The position numbers were made by a program, and so were the translations under genes. From assembly GCA_937923375.1 (NCBI GenBank), contig CALAJG010000045.1, positions 1-10,258 of the forward strand: a stretch of DNA of 10,258 nt. Reading direction: 5' to 3'. The notes below the pieces were generated by a model. That model saw only the letters and a list, made by a program, of their open reading frames with translations, was not told where the DNA came from and did no database searches. This DNA comes from an uncultured Leucothrix sp. GTDB lineage: Bacteria; Pseudomonadota; Gammaproteobacteria; Thiotrichales; Thiotrichaceae. Below, one piece after another: positions 1 through 7,132 of the stretch; position 1 is the first letter of the stretch; each line of letters opens with the position of its first letter.

Positions 1-714
1 CTTACCCGCTTCTGCTTCATCGACCAACAAAGCTAGCATATAACGATCCGATAAATTGGCAACTTCATCAAGGAAGAACGAAGCCGCCAGCGGTGTACCA
101 TAAATCAGAAGTTTTTGAGTTAGCTCGGGTGTGTATAACGACCTATCAAATAAAGCCCAACTTCTGGCACTAATGAGAATTGCCGGAACTAACATGCCCA
201 GAGCAATGCCTAAAATCACACCAATAGGGCCAAATCCAAAGTAGGCCATGGCTGAGCCGAAAGACAGTGCCAATATGGCATAACAAATGGTCAATAGCGC
301 ATAACGGCCCGGCAACATTTGCGCTGACTGCAACTGTTGAGCAATCATTAATACTGCTAAGCCCATAAGCATTAAAAAGCCTGCTGAAATCTGCGAGTAA
401 TAACGTTCGCCGAAGAACCAGAATAAGAATATTCCTACAACTGCAATTGGTATGAATAGACGTAAATATAAAACACCCAGTGTCGAAATAAACGCTTGAG
501 CACTGTAAGTGCCGCCAGGCCAAAAGCGCATCATGCCAACTGGCAACCAATTAAATAAAGCGCTGTGTAAAAATAATGCGGCCGAAAATAACAGCGTATA
601 AACACCATATTCCTGAGGCGTTAGCAGATGGGTGTATATCGATAAAGCAACAAAAGCCATGATGCCAGGCACGACTTTAGCGAGTACATAAATACCGCTA
701 TTTTTGAATAACAT
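1..714 (-). CDS. Wzx-like polysaccharide flippase, N-terminal part (runs off left edge)
   Basis: This reading frame starts at the ATG at 714 and stays open for 238 codons to the window edge, so the C-terminal part of the gene is outside. The protein is very hydrophobic, with hydrophobic segments at about residues 8-28, 38-58, 82-101, 108-125, 138-158 and 162-182. Two stretches are typical of the Wzx/MATE-like oligosaccharide flippase family: LTPQEYGVY (residues 31-39) after the first segment, and YGTPLAASFFLDE...DRYMLA (residues 205-228) at the start of the second half. Such proteins move undecaprenyl-diphosphate-linked repeat units across the inner membrane. The gene lies 10 bp downstream of the ligase-like gene on the same strand, so co-transcription is likely. 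The ribosome binding site is weak, which would fit translational coupling. Family identity is well supported; substrate is unknown. Confidence 0.88.
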   Translation of the reverse strand, partial: MLFKNSGIYVLAKVVPGIMAFVALSIYTHLLTPQEYGVYTLLFSAALFLHSALFNWLPVGMMRFWPGGTYSAQAFISTLGVLYLRLFIPIAVVGIFLFWFFGERYYSQISAGFLMLMGLAVLMIAQQLQSAQMLPGRYALLTICYAILALSFGSAMAYFGFGPIGVILGIALGMLVPAILISARSWALFDRSLYTPELTQKLLIYGTPLAASFFLDEVANLSDRYMLALLVDEAEAGK

Positions 715-724
715 GATTAATACT

Positions 725-1966
725 CTAGGTAGAACGTGCGGTTAATTGTCGCTGCCTTGCTGTTTTTTTAGAGTAGTAATATCCGTGTACTCCGATGACT
801 GACCATACAAACCATACTTCTTTTAAATTTTGGGAGTGCAAGGTCATCTGTGAAATAAAGATTGTAAACCACAGAGTCAGTAAGAAAAATTTAGTTTCAA
901 CTTGGCATTTAAGCGCGTAATAAAGCAGACTGCCAATCATCATTAGGTAGATAGCTAAACCAATTAGGCCATTTTCACCCAGTATCTGTATGTATGAGTT
1001 ATGCGCCCATTCGAAATTCACATAGTAAGGGTTTAGAGTATGCCCAAGCGAACCAGTGCCCCCACCCAATATCGGGTTGTCTGCCCAGACGCTCATCGTA
1101 TGCTGCCATATCACAGTCCGGTAATTCAAGTCACCAGACTCTACAGCTGCAAAGATTGAAAAGATACGTTCTACAGATGATTTTGGAGCAAGACTTACAA
1201 CAGCAACTGCTGCACCTATGACAATTCCAGTATAAATTATCTTTAAATTGAAAGAGGCTTTGCGCTGCGTAAACGCCAAATACGCAATCCCGATGCTGCC
1301 ACATACCAAGCCTGTTCGCGTTCCGGTGAGAAAGATACCATAAAAGATGACCGGTATTGCCCCAACATTACCCAGCTTAATTATCCAACTATTTGCCTGA
1401 GTATAGAGCCAAACAGCCATAGGGATTCCGAATGCCAGCAAGATGGCCATATTATCCGTTTCGATGTGTTCGACCGTATAACGTTCATAGTAAGGACCTT
1501 CAATACCATTAAGCCAATTATAAACAATGATACCTGTCGCCATTAAACAGCCTGCAACATAAACTTGGTAGGCCCAACGGAATTTATACTCATCGTTAAT
1601 AAGGTAGGTAAACATCAAAGACATCATAATGAGCATGATGTAAGTCTGTAAAATTTTAGTCGAGTATTCAGGTGTTGGAGACCACCAAATACCAACCAAG
1701 TACCAAACACCCAACATGACAGCAAATAGATTAAATAACGTGTAATTTCTATGGGTTCCTTCCAGCACCAGCATGACCAGACTTAAGCCCAGCGTTGGCA
1801 TCGCGACAAATTTTGCGAGTCCATCGTATACACCTTCTCCCCATGGGATTAGGAAAATCATAAGGAGTAAAAGGTACCAGGTCGCCTTGTGAACCACACC
1901 CATCCTCGGGCGACCTGAAGTTGAAGGTTGCGAAGGATATGCGCTAGTCGGAATTGTGTTTATCAT
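725..1966 (-). CDS. O-antigen ligase/polymerase-like membrane protein (Wzy_C / RfaL type)
   Basis: This is a polytopic inner-membrane protein with about ten hydrophobic segments. It carries the signature positions of the Wzy_C (O-antigen ligase/polymerase) family: LTGTRTG near residues 213-219, then a periplasmic-loop region starting at R283 (RTVIWQHTMSVWADNPILGGGTG), and AHNSYIQILGENGLIG around residues 321-336. The conserved Arg and His in these motifs are the residues expected to handle the diphosphate-linked sugar donor. I chose the ATG at 1966 (413 aa). The frame can be extended to a TTG at 2053 (442 aa), but that extra stretch holds several small inverted repeats and looks non-coding. 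A third possible start is the ATG at 1903, just before the first membrane segment. The gene is followed after 10 bp by the flippase. Whether it polymerises repeat units (Wzy) or ligates finished chains (WaaL) cannot be told from sequence; the context favours polymerisation of an exopolysaccharide. Confidence 0.88.
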   Translation of the reverse strand: MINTIPTSAYPSQPSTSGRPRMGVVHKATWYLLLLMIFLIPWGEGVYDGLAKFVAMPTLGLSLVMLVLEGTHRNYTLFNLFAVMLGVWYLVGIWWSPTPEYSTKILQTYIMLIMMSLMFTYLINDEYKFRWAYQVYVAGCLMATGIIVYNWLNGIEGPYYERYTVEHIETDNMAILLAFGIPMAVWLYTQANSWIIKLGNVGAIPVIFYGIFLTGTRTGLVCGSIGIAYLAFTQRKASFNLKIIYTGIVIGAAVAVVSLAPKSSVERIFSIFAAVESGDLNYRTVIWQHTMSVWADNPILGGGTGSLGHTLNPYYVNFEWAHNSYIQILGENGLIGLAIYLMMIGSLLYYALKCQVETKFFLLTLWFTIFISQMTLHSQNLKEVWFVWSVIGVHGYYYSKKTARQRQLTARST

Positions 1967-1985
1967 TGTTATTTTACACAGATGT

Positions 1986-2053
1986 AAGTCACCGATTGCT
2001 GACTTTACCCTAGAGTCCAGCTTGGGACTTATTGCACTAGATAGAGTATGCAA
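1986..2053. repeat. Cluster of three short inverted repeats upstream of the ligase-like gene
   Basis: Three small inverted repeats follow one another directly in front of the preferred ligase start: AAGTCA/TGACTT (1986-1991 and 2000-2005, 8-nt loop), AGTCC/GGACT (2014-2018 and 2025-2029, 6-nt loop) and TTGCA/TGCAA (2032-2036 and 2049-2053, 12-nt loop). They could form hairpins in the leader RNA or be protein-binding sites. Each arm is only 5-6 bp, so chance is possible. Confidence 0.35.
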
Positions 2054-2173
2054 TATTCCGGAAGGATGGTGCTTTCACAGACCCGTTATCGTGAAATACC
2101 AACCATTGGTTTGGCTGAGCTGACATCTCTAAGGTGATAATGATTAAATTTACTTTCATAAATTCTAACAAAA
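2054..2173. promoter_or_regulatory. Divergent intergenic region between the two polysaccharide transcription units
   Basis: This interval separates the minus-strand ligase/flippase unit from the plus-strand hydrolase-like gene and must hold at least one promoter for each direction. It contains a perfect 11-bp inverted repeat, AACCATTGGTT (2101-2111), which may be an operator half-site pair. A weak sigma-70-like arrangement for the plus strand is CTGACA (2120-2125), 18 bp, TTAAAT (2144-2149). A purine-rich AAGGTGA (2131-2137) is a good ribosome binding site for the short frame that begins at 2140. I could not find a convincing minus-strand promoter. Confidence 0.35.
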
Positions 2174-2196
2174 ATGTCAGATATGAAAAAAATTAA
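2140..2196 (+). CDS. Possible 18-codon leader peptide overlapping the hydrolase-like gene start
   Basis: An ATG at 2140 sits 2 nt after AAGGTGA (2131-2137), a far better Shine-Dalgarno match than anything in front of the next gene. It opens an 18-codon frame (MIKFTFINSNKNVRYEKN) that ends at a TAA at 2194-2196, inside the first codons of the hydrolase-like gene and in a different frame. It may be a leader peptide coupling translation to the main frame. It may instead be the true N-terminus of that gene, separated by a one-base slip in the A7 run at 2186-2192. It could also be a chance ORF: its only support is the ribosome binding site and its position. Confidence 0.3.
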   Translation: MIKFTFINSNKNVRYEKN

Positions 2197-4033
2197 AAAA
2201 TTACTCTTTATTTTATTCTCATGCATTTTTGTTGCACTTATCGTTGTTTCGCTTCTACTGCCAAACACAGTTTATGAACAGTTATCCGACAGCATTTTTG
2301 GTAAGCCGCCAGAAAGAGCCAGATCTCCCGGCACTATACCCAAAAATAAAGCGACCAAACAAGCATTAGAGCAGCAGCCAGATAATAACAATACAAAAGA
2401 CTTAAAAAAATCAACGCCAGGTCCAAGTACTTCAGTCGAAGTGGTTCAGGGTTTAGATTGGCGCCTACCAACATACTCGCAACGTAGTAGGCTAGGTGGC
2501 TTAATATCAGAAACAAGAGGTTCTGACGAGTATATCCGGGCAGACTTTCACATGGTTCGGTGGGATAAAACTAATCCGCAAAGAAATGTATTTGATTTCA
2601 ATGAACTAGAAGGGCAGCTTCGAAATCGCCCCCAGCAGCATGTGTTGCTCAGACTTGAGACCTATGGAAAATGTGAGGCACCGAAATGGGCTCTGCAGCG
2701 GTTAGGAGTCACACAGAGAGGGACCCTGATTTTCTGGGAAGATCGGTATATAGAAACGCTAGAACCTTACATCCGGGAAGTCGCTAAACTGGTTAACCAA
2801 TACCCACAAATCATTGGCGTGCAAATTGGCATTTCAGATGGTCAGTATCGTGTTGACTGTAGTAAGTTTTCCCAAAAAGATGGCTGGGGAGAATTTAATC
2901 TTAAACCTGACGAACTGAGAGATGCCCGTGACCAATATGGCTTAACACCTGAATTACTGGAAAGTTCGACTAAGCGGATCATTGACATGTATGCCGATGA
3001 ATTTGGTGGAAACACCTCCAAGTTAGTATTTAATAACTTCGATATGTTTTCCTGGCAGGATATTGCCAACCCATATAATGCCAGAATGGCCAGCATCGCC
3101 AACTATGCGTTGAGTCGCGGTATTGGTAACCGGGATGGCCAGGCTGAACACTGGATGAGATATACCAATAAGATCTATGGAATGAGTGTGTCACCATCCA
3201 CTAACAACACTTGCACTCTCGATATGGACGAAAACTACGCAAAGCGATACGCCGATCGATACTGGGGTACCGAACTTGAAGAATTTGGTGACTACTACTG
3301 GGTTAGGGATGTCTATGGTAGCGTCAGTAATCAAGCTCATCGATTCTTCGCAAGCTCTCTTAGAGCGCTACAGATGCGTAGGAATTACATCACAATCCAT
3401 GGCGAAGCTATGCAAAAAGCCAATGACCCACTCTATCGAACTCAGGACTTCTTACGCTATTTGGATAAAACCTTAGGCAAGCAACCCATTGATACGCCGG
3501 ATGCATTTATCCTCTTAGGTGAGCGGTATGTCGCTAATTTTCGTTTAAAAGAGTTTCCAAATCACACCCAGTGTCAGTCCTCTGGGGGAGCTGCCTTTCG
3601 CTCTTTTGGGCGATGGATTAGCGAAGAAAGTGATAGTCAGCCTGCCATGCGGATAAATCTATCAACGAATGATAAACGCTGGGGACAAGGTTTCTACCTC
3701 CCAAGAAATGTGGACTATGAATATGCCGCTCGTGCCGGAACACAATTTAGTTTTAATCTCAATGATGAGCTAAGCCAAACACGTTGCCCGAATGGTTGTA
3801 ACATCGAGGTCAAAGTAAGTTATCAGGATGATAATGTCAGCAAGGTATGGCTAGAGAACTTTGGCAAGCAAACTGGCTCATTGCAGACTGCTGGAGATGG
3901 CCGAGTAAAAACAGCAACATTCTCGTTACAAGCCCGTTTCGATAACACCGGCTCAAAACAGGATTTGTTACTCAAATCAGACTCTGCACCATTAAGTGTC
4001 ATTATGCTAAGAATCAACTTTCTCGACCCCTAG
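2174..4033 (+). CDS. Membrane-anchored glycoside hydrolase-like protein (clan-A TIM-barrel type, putative)
   Basis: The product (619 aa) begins with a short positively charged segment and one hydrophobic helix (about residues 9-30), so it is probably an inner-membrane-anchored protein facing the periplasm. A low-complexity linker rich in K, Q, N and P follows (about 40-90). Residues about 105-450 look like a clan-A (beta/alpha)8 glycosidase: an N-terminal strand-helix with FHMVRWDKTNP...VFDF (125-142), a strand-4-like GVQIGIS (215-221), and a late-strand NYITIHGE with E411 as nucleophile candidate. The last 120 residues or so look beta-rich and may form a carbohydrate-binding or accessory sandwich. 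At the usual acid/base position I see SDGQ rather than a clear Glu, so activity is uncertain. By analogy with PslG in the Psl exopolysaccharide locus it may edit or release polymer; this is inference from context. The start is uncertain: no ribosome binding site precedes 2174 or the next ATG at 2183, and the upstream frame at 2140 has one. Confidence 0.55.
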   Translation: MSDMKKIKKLLFILFSCIFVALIVVSLLLPNTVYEQLSDSIFGKPPERARSPGTIPKNKATKQALEQQPDNNNTKDLKKSTPGPSTSVEVVQGLDWRLPTYSQRSRLGGLISETRGSDEYIRADFHMVRWDKTNPQRNVFDFNELEGQLRNRPQQHVLLRLETYGKCEAPKWALQRLGVTQRGTLIFWEDRYIETLEPYIREVAKLVNQYPQIIGVQIGISDGQYRVDCSKFSQKDGWGEFNLKPDELRDARDQYGLTPELLESSTKRIIDMYADEFGGNTSKLVFNNFDMFSWQDIANPYNARMASIANYALSRGIGNRDGQAEHWMRYTNKIYGMSVSPSTNNTCTLDMDENYAKRYADRYWGTELEEFGDYYWVRDVYGSVSNQAHRFFASSLRALQMRRNYITIHGEAMQKANDPLYRTQDFLRYLDKTLGKQPIDTPDAFILLGERYVANFRLKEFPNHTQCQSSGGAAFRSFGRWISEESDSQPAMRINLSTNDKRWGQGFYLPRNVDYEYAARAGTQFSFNLNDELSQTRCPNGCNIEVKVSYQDDNVSKVWLENFGKQTGSLQTAGDGRVKTATFSLQARFDNTGSKQDLLLKSDSAPLSVIMLRINFLDP

Positions 4034-4096
4034 TCGATAGAAAGCGGGTTACTCACCCATTCATCTTGAAATCATTTACGTGTAAAGCTGTTACTC

Positions 4097-4123
4097 TTAA
4101 CATAGCAACCAGATTACTACAAT
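4097..4123 (+). promoter_or_regulatory. Candidate sigma-70 promoter before the Wzc-like gene
   Basis: TTAACA (4097-4102) and TACAAT (4118-4123) each match the sigma-70 consensus at five of six positions, but the spacer is 15 bp, shorter than the usual 16-18. It lies about 80 bp before the start of the co-polymerase gene, inside the 169-bp gap after the hydrolase-like gene. No convincing terminator separates the two genes, so read-through from upstream is also likely. I saw no JUMPstart/ops element in this gap. Confidence 0.3.
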
Positions 4124-4202
4124 AATTCGCAAACCATGTGGGCCAGACTACGGGACTTCACACGCTTAAGCGAAACGATAATAAAGAATCAGGGATTACA
4201 TC

Positions 4203-6473
4203 ATGTCAACAGTTCCGGTGGTACATCAAACAGGTGGGATACCGCAAGTAGTGCAGCCCTATACTGCAACTATTATGCACGCTCCACCTCCTGCCCCAGC
4301 GCCAGAGAAAGAGTTATCTATACGTGACATCTTTTCAATACTGGGAAGGCGTAAGTGGACAATTCTTTTTACGACATTGTTCACCTTAATGTTTGCATTG
4401 TTATTTACCTTCGCCACCAAACCTTCATACTTAGCAAACGCAATCATACAAATTGAACGTGAGGGGCCACAGGTTGTCAGCTTCGGGCAAACTGAAGCCA
4501 AATCCAATTCTACCGACTCGCTTCAGGATCCTTTTTTCCGCACTCGCTATGAAATGCTTAAGAGCCGTGTTTTGGCACTCAGGGTAATTGAGCAGGAAAA
4601 TCTTGAGCAAAGCTTACGTACTGCAGGTGAGCCACCAGAAAAACTTAAGCCTTTGTTTGATTTTTTTGCACTACCTGATCTAGGCCAATATTTTGAGGTT
4701 GACGATGGTACCGGCGTTGCAGGAGGCGAAGAAAAGCCTGAAACAGACATCACCAGTCTATTTAGCGAAAAACTGCAAGTTCAGGCAATTGATGAAACGC
4801 ATCTTGTTCAAATATTTTATGAAGGAACCTCCCCTACAGAAGCTCAGGAAACTGTTAATAGCATCATAAACAACTTTATTCAGATGCAAATCGACACTAA
4901 AAGTGAAACAGGTGAATATGCTAAAGAGTTTTTGAAAGGTGAGCTCGAGAAAGCTCGCGTAAACTTACAAAATGCAGAAGAAAAGCTGGTTAAGTATTCG
5001 AATAAAAACGGGATCCTAAATATAGATGAAGGCCAAACCCGTTACGTGCAAAAACTTAACAACCTTAGTTCAGCTTTAGTCAACGCAGAAATACGTCGTA
5101 CTGCAGCAGAGAGTATTTATCGTGAGATGCAAAATACCGGCACCGTCTCTACTGTCATCACTAACCCTGTGATTACCAGTCTTAAAGGACGCTTGGTAGC
5201 ACTTGAAAGCGAATATCAAGAAAAGCTCAAACTATTCAAACCTGGTTACCCGGACATGCAGCGTTTACAGCAGCAGGTCAATGATGCAAAACAGCAGCTT
5301 CAGCGTGAATTAGGGACAATCAATAACTCACTAAAGTCAGATTATGAATCTGCAAAACGTCAGGAAGACAAGTTAAGAGCTGAAGTAGATCGCTTTAACC
5401 GACAGCTCTATTCATTGCAGGGCAGTAGCACTGAGTACAATACGCTTAAACGCGATGTCGAGTCCAGTGGATCACTTTACAATGGCATACTTCAACGACT
5501 AGAAGAAGTAGGCGTTGCTGCAGGCGCTAACGCGAATACCAGTAATATTACTATCGTTGACCCTGCCCGTGAACCGCTCAAGAAATATCGCCCTAACCCT
5601 AAATTAAACATAATGGTAGGAACCTTAGCTGGTTTATTATTAGGACTCGGCTTCGCTTTCTTGAGAGACTCACTAGACCAATCTATTAAGACAACAGATG
5701 ACCTACAGAAATTCACTGGGTTATCTGTCTTAGGCTCCATACCTAAACCTGATAGATCATCCAAGCGTAACCTTGCACTGGCCTCCAAGATGGCCCCTAA
5801 TAGTCAATTTGCTGAGGCTTACCGTATATTCGCAGCAAATATGCGCTTCCAGGACAGTCAGGAAGAAGATCATGTGATGTTGATAACCAGCGCTCTTGAG
5901 GGTGAAGGTAAAAGCACCACAGCCTGTAACCTTGCCTGCGCTTATGCACAAATGGGCTTACGCGTTCTGCTCATCGATGCTGACCTAAGACTACCCTCTA
6001 TCCATAAAAAGATTGGTATTCCTAATACAACAGGATTATCCGACTACCTGGGTAATGAAACTGATTTAGTTGGAATCACTCAAACTATCAAAGCGATAAC
6101 CAACTTGTTCGTAATTACAGCTGGTAATTACAAAGATGATCCGATGCGAATGTTGAGCAGTGAAAAGATGGCCTACTTGATTTCTCAGGCCTCTCAACGC
6201 TTTGACTTCGTTATTATTGATTCTGCCCCAGCTTCAGGATTAGCGGAAACCCTAGTGCTATCCTCATTGGCGACCAAAACACTGGTTGTTACCGATGAAC
6301 GCAACATGAAAAACCAATCAGAACGCATTAAAAGAACCGTTGATTCATTGAATCGTATTAAGCAAAATGTTTGTGGATTCTTGCTGATCAATGCGAAAGA
6401 GACGAACCAGGATCGTAAGTATCACCACCGAGCGCGACGACGCAACACAACCAAACGCCTCAGCCACGCTTAG
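4203..6473 (+). CDS. Polysaccharide co-polymerase with BY-kinase domain (Wzc/GumC-type chain-length determinant)
   Basis: This 756-aa protein has the full architecture of bacterial tyrosine autokinases of capsule and exopolysaccharide assembly. A proline-rich cytoplasmic N-terminus (about 1-45) leads to TM1 (about 51-72), a long periplasmic Wzz domain with coiled-coil stretches (about 240-270 and 330-405), a proline-containing linker and TM2 (about 468-487). The cytoplasmic ATPase follows, with Walker A SALEGEGKST (563-572, K570), Walker A' VLLIDADLR (588-596) and Walker B FVIIDSAP (669-676). It would control chain length and assembly of the polymer made by the Wzx/Wzy proteins encoded divergently. 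The ATG at 4203 follows AGGG (4191-4194) at 8 nt. Two features are unusual: the C-terminus carries a single Tyr (Y740) in a basic His/Arg-rich tail instead of a tyrosine cluster, and the EX2RX2R oligomerisation motif reads EAYRIFA (538-544), with Ala in place of the last Arg. Family assignment is firm; kinase activity is not. Confidence 0.93.
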   Translation: MSTVPVVHQTGGIPQVVQPYTATIMHAPPPAPAPEKELSIRDIFSILGRRKWTILFTTLFTLMFALLFTFATKPSYLANAIIQIEREGPQVVSFGQTEAKSNSTDSLQDPFFRTRYEMLKSRVLALRVIEQENLEQSLRTAGEPPEKLKPLFDFFALPDLGQYFEVDDGTGVAGGEEKPETDITSLFSEKLQVQAIDETHLVQIFYEGTSPTEAQETVNSIINNFIQMQIDTKSETGEYAKEFLKGELEKARVNLQNAEEKLVKYSNKNGILNIDEGQTRYVQKLNNLSSALVNAEIRRTAAESIYREMQNTGTVSTVITNPVITSLKGRLVALESEYQEKLKLFKPGYPDMQRLQQQVNDAKQQLQRELGTINNSLKSDYESAKRQEDKLRAEVDRFNRQLYSLQGSSTEYNTLKRDVESSGSLYNGILQRLEEVGVAAGANANTSNITIVDPAREPLKKYRPNPKLNIMVGTLAGLLLGLGFAFLRDSLDQSIKTTDDLQKFTGLSVLGSIPKPDRSSKRNLALASKMAPNSQFAEAYRIFAANMRFQDSQEEDHVMLITSALEGEGKSTTACNLACAYAQMGLRVLLIDADLRLPSIHKKIGIPNTTGLSDYLGNETDLVGITQTIKAITNLFVITAGNYKDDPMRMLSSEKMAYLISQASQRFDFVIIDSAPASGLAETLVLSSLATKTLVVTDERNMKNQSERIKRTVDSLNRIKQNVCGFLLINAKETNQDRKYHHRARRRNTTKRLSHA

Positions 6474-6492
6474 CGCTACCAAGCCCATGCAT

Positions 6493-6559
6493 ATGATTAA
6501 TCGTTAGTTTGGGCACTGGTCAAACAACATACTTTCTGCTCTAATGATTGGCCGTTAGT
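6493..6559 (+). repeat. 16-bp direct repeat pair (51-bp period) in the intergenic region
   Basis: ATGATTAATCGTTAGT (6493-6508) recurs as ATGATTGGCCGTTAGT (6544-6559). Thirteen of sixteen bases are identical and the three differences are adjacent in the centre, leaving two conserved blocks, ATGATT and CGTTAGT. The copies start 51 bp apart, close to five helical turns, and bracket the candidate promoter of the small cysteine protein. They resemble a pair of binding sites for an unknown regulator. Confidence 0.5.
6517..6545 (+). promoter_or_regulatory. Candidate sigma-70 promoter for the small cysteine protein
   Basis: TGGTCA (6517-6522), a 17-bp spacer and TCTAAT (6540-6545) form a plausible sigma-70 promoter, with four of six and five of six consensus matches. 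Transcription would begin near 6552, about 34 nt before the ATG at 6586. One copy of the 16-bp direct repeat lies just upstream of the -35 box and the other overlaps the end of the -10 box and the likely start point, an arrangement compatible with regulation. Confidence 0.4.
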
Positions 6560-6585
6560 ATTTAAACGAGTTGCGGAAAATTCGA

Positions 6586-7131
6586 ATGAATCTTAAATGG
6601 TTATTCTGGACGGGACTGCTCGCCATTATTGTTTTTTTTAGCGCGGTCTACTTCGGTATAAAGTATGACTGGATAAATTCCCAATCAGAGCCGAAGAATA
6701 CAGCCGAAATAAAACTAAGCTCGGAGCCTGAGATGAAAAACTCTAGCTCGGCCAGAACCAAAATTCTTGGTCGATCGGAATCATCAGGAAGCGGCGGCCT
6801 CAAACCGGAGCTAATAGACGAAGAAGTAAGCACTAGCGAGGAATCAAAAGTACTCGGGTCCTCAGAGCTATCAATAGAGGAAGTTGTCTCTCAGTGCCAG
6901 ATTCTGTCGGAAACTATCGGTGTACCACAAGAAAAACTTGAACAATCGATTAGTGAATGTGTCGATAGAAACAGCGGTCACCTTTCAGCAGAAGGCGACC
7001 CTGTGGATAACCAAAGGGCTACTATGATACGAGAGCAGTGTAATATGGCAATTACGCAGAAAGAGCTACTCTCAAATGAGGAAATTAAATTACTTGTTGA
7101 TGAATGTGTGGCTTCTATGTCGATTAACTAA
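6586..7131 (+). CDS. Small single-pass envelope protein with two similar cysteine-pair segments, function unknown
   Basis: I do not recognise this protein. From the ATG at 6586 it is 181 aa; a TTG at 6571 would add five residues, but the ATG has GGA at a suitable distance in front of it. A short basic start and one hydrophobic helix (about residues 4-24) predict a membrane anchor or signal with the rest in the periplasm. Residues 30-98 are a Ser/Glu/Lys-rich, probably disordered linker. The C-terminal part holds two alike segments, QCQILSE...SISECV (C104 and C125) and QCNMAIT...LVDECV (C152 and C174), each a pair of cysteines 20-21 residues apart, as in a disulfide-clasped helical hairpin. 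It follows the co-polymerase gene after 112 bp and probably belongs to the polysaccharide locus, with its own possible promoter. A role in polymer assembly is a guess from position only. Confidence 0.65.
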   Translation: MNLKWLFWTGLLAIIVFFSAVYFGIKYDWINSQSEPKNTAEIKLSSEPEMKNSSSARTKILGRSESSGSGGLKPELIDEEVSTSEESKVLGSSELSIEEVVSQCQILSETIGVPQEKLEQSISECVDRNSGHLSAEGDPVDNQRATMIREQCNMAITQKELLSNEEIKLLVDECVASMSIN

Positions 7132-7132
7132 T

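Noticed and set aside
170..550. A 126-codon open frame on the minus strand
   Set aside because: It lies in another frame of the same strand inside the flippase gene, whose product shows clear family motifs; the 126-aa translation has no recognisable features.
4023..4058. Possible terminator after the hydrolase-like gene (TCGAC-CCCTA-GTCGA and GGGT-TACTC-ACCC)
   Set aside because: Stems are only 4-5 bp, the first spans the stop codon, and no T-run follows.
4034..4202. Search for a JUMPstart/ops antitermination element or other known leader
   Set aside because: No GGCGGTAG-like core was seen in this gap or in 2054-2173.
4136..4327. A 63-codon open frame on the plus strand overlapping the co-polymerase start
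   Set aside because: No ribosome binding site, composition unlike a real protein, and most of it lies over the coding start of the Wzc-like gene in another frame.
6474..6585. Possible tRNA or small RNA in the gap after the co-polymerase
   Set aside because: No cloverleaf-like pairing or TTCRA-type T-loop; the gap is better explained by the promoter and direct repeat.
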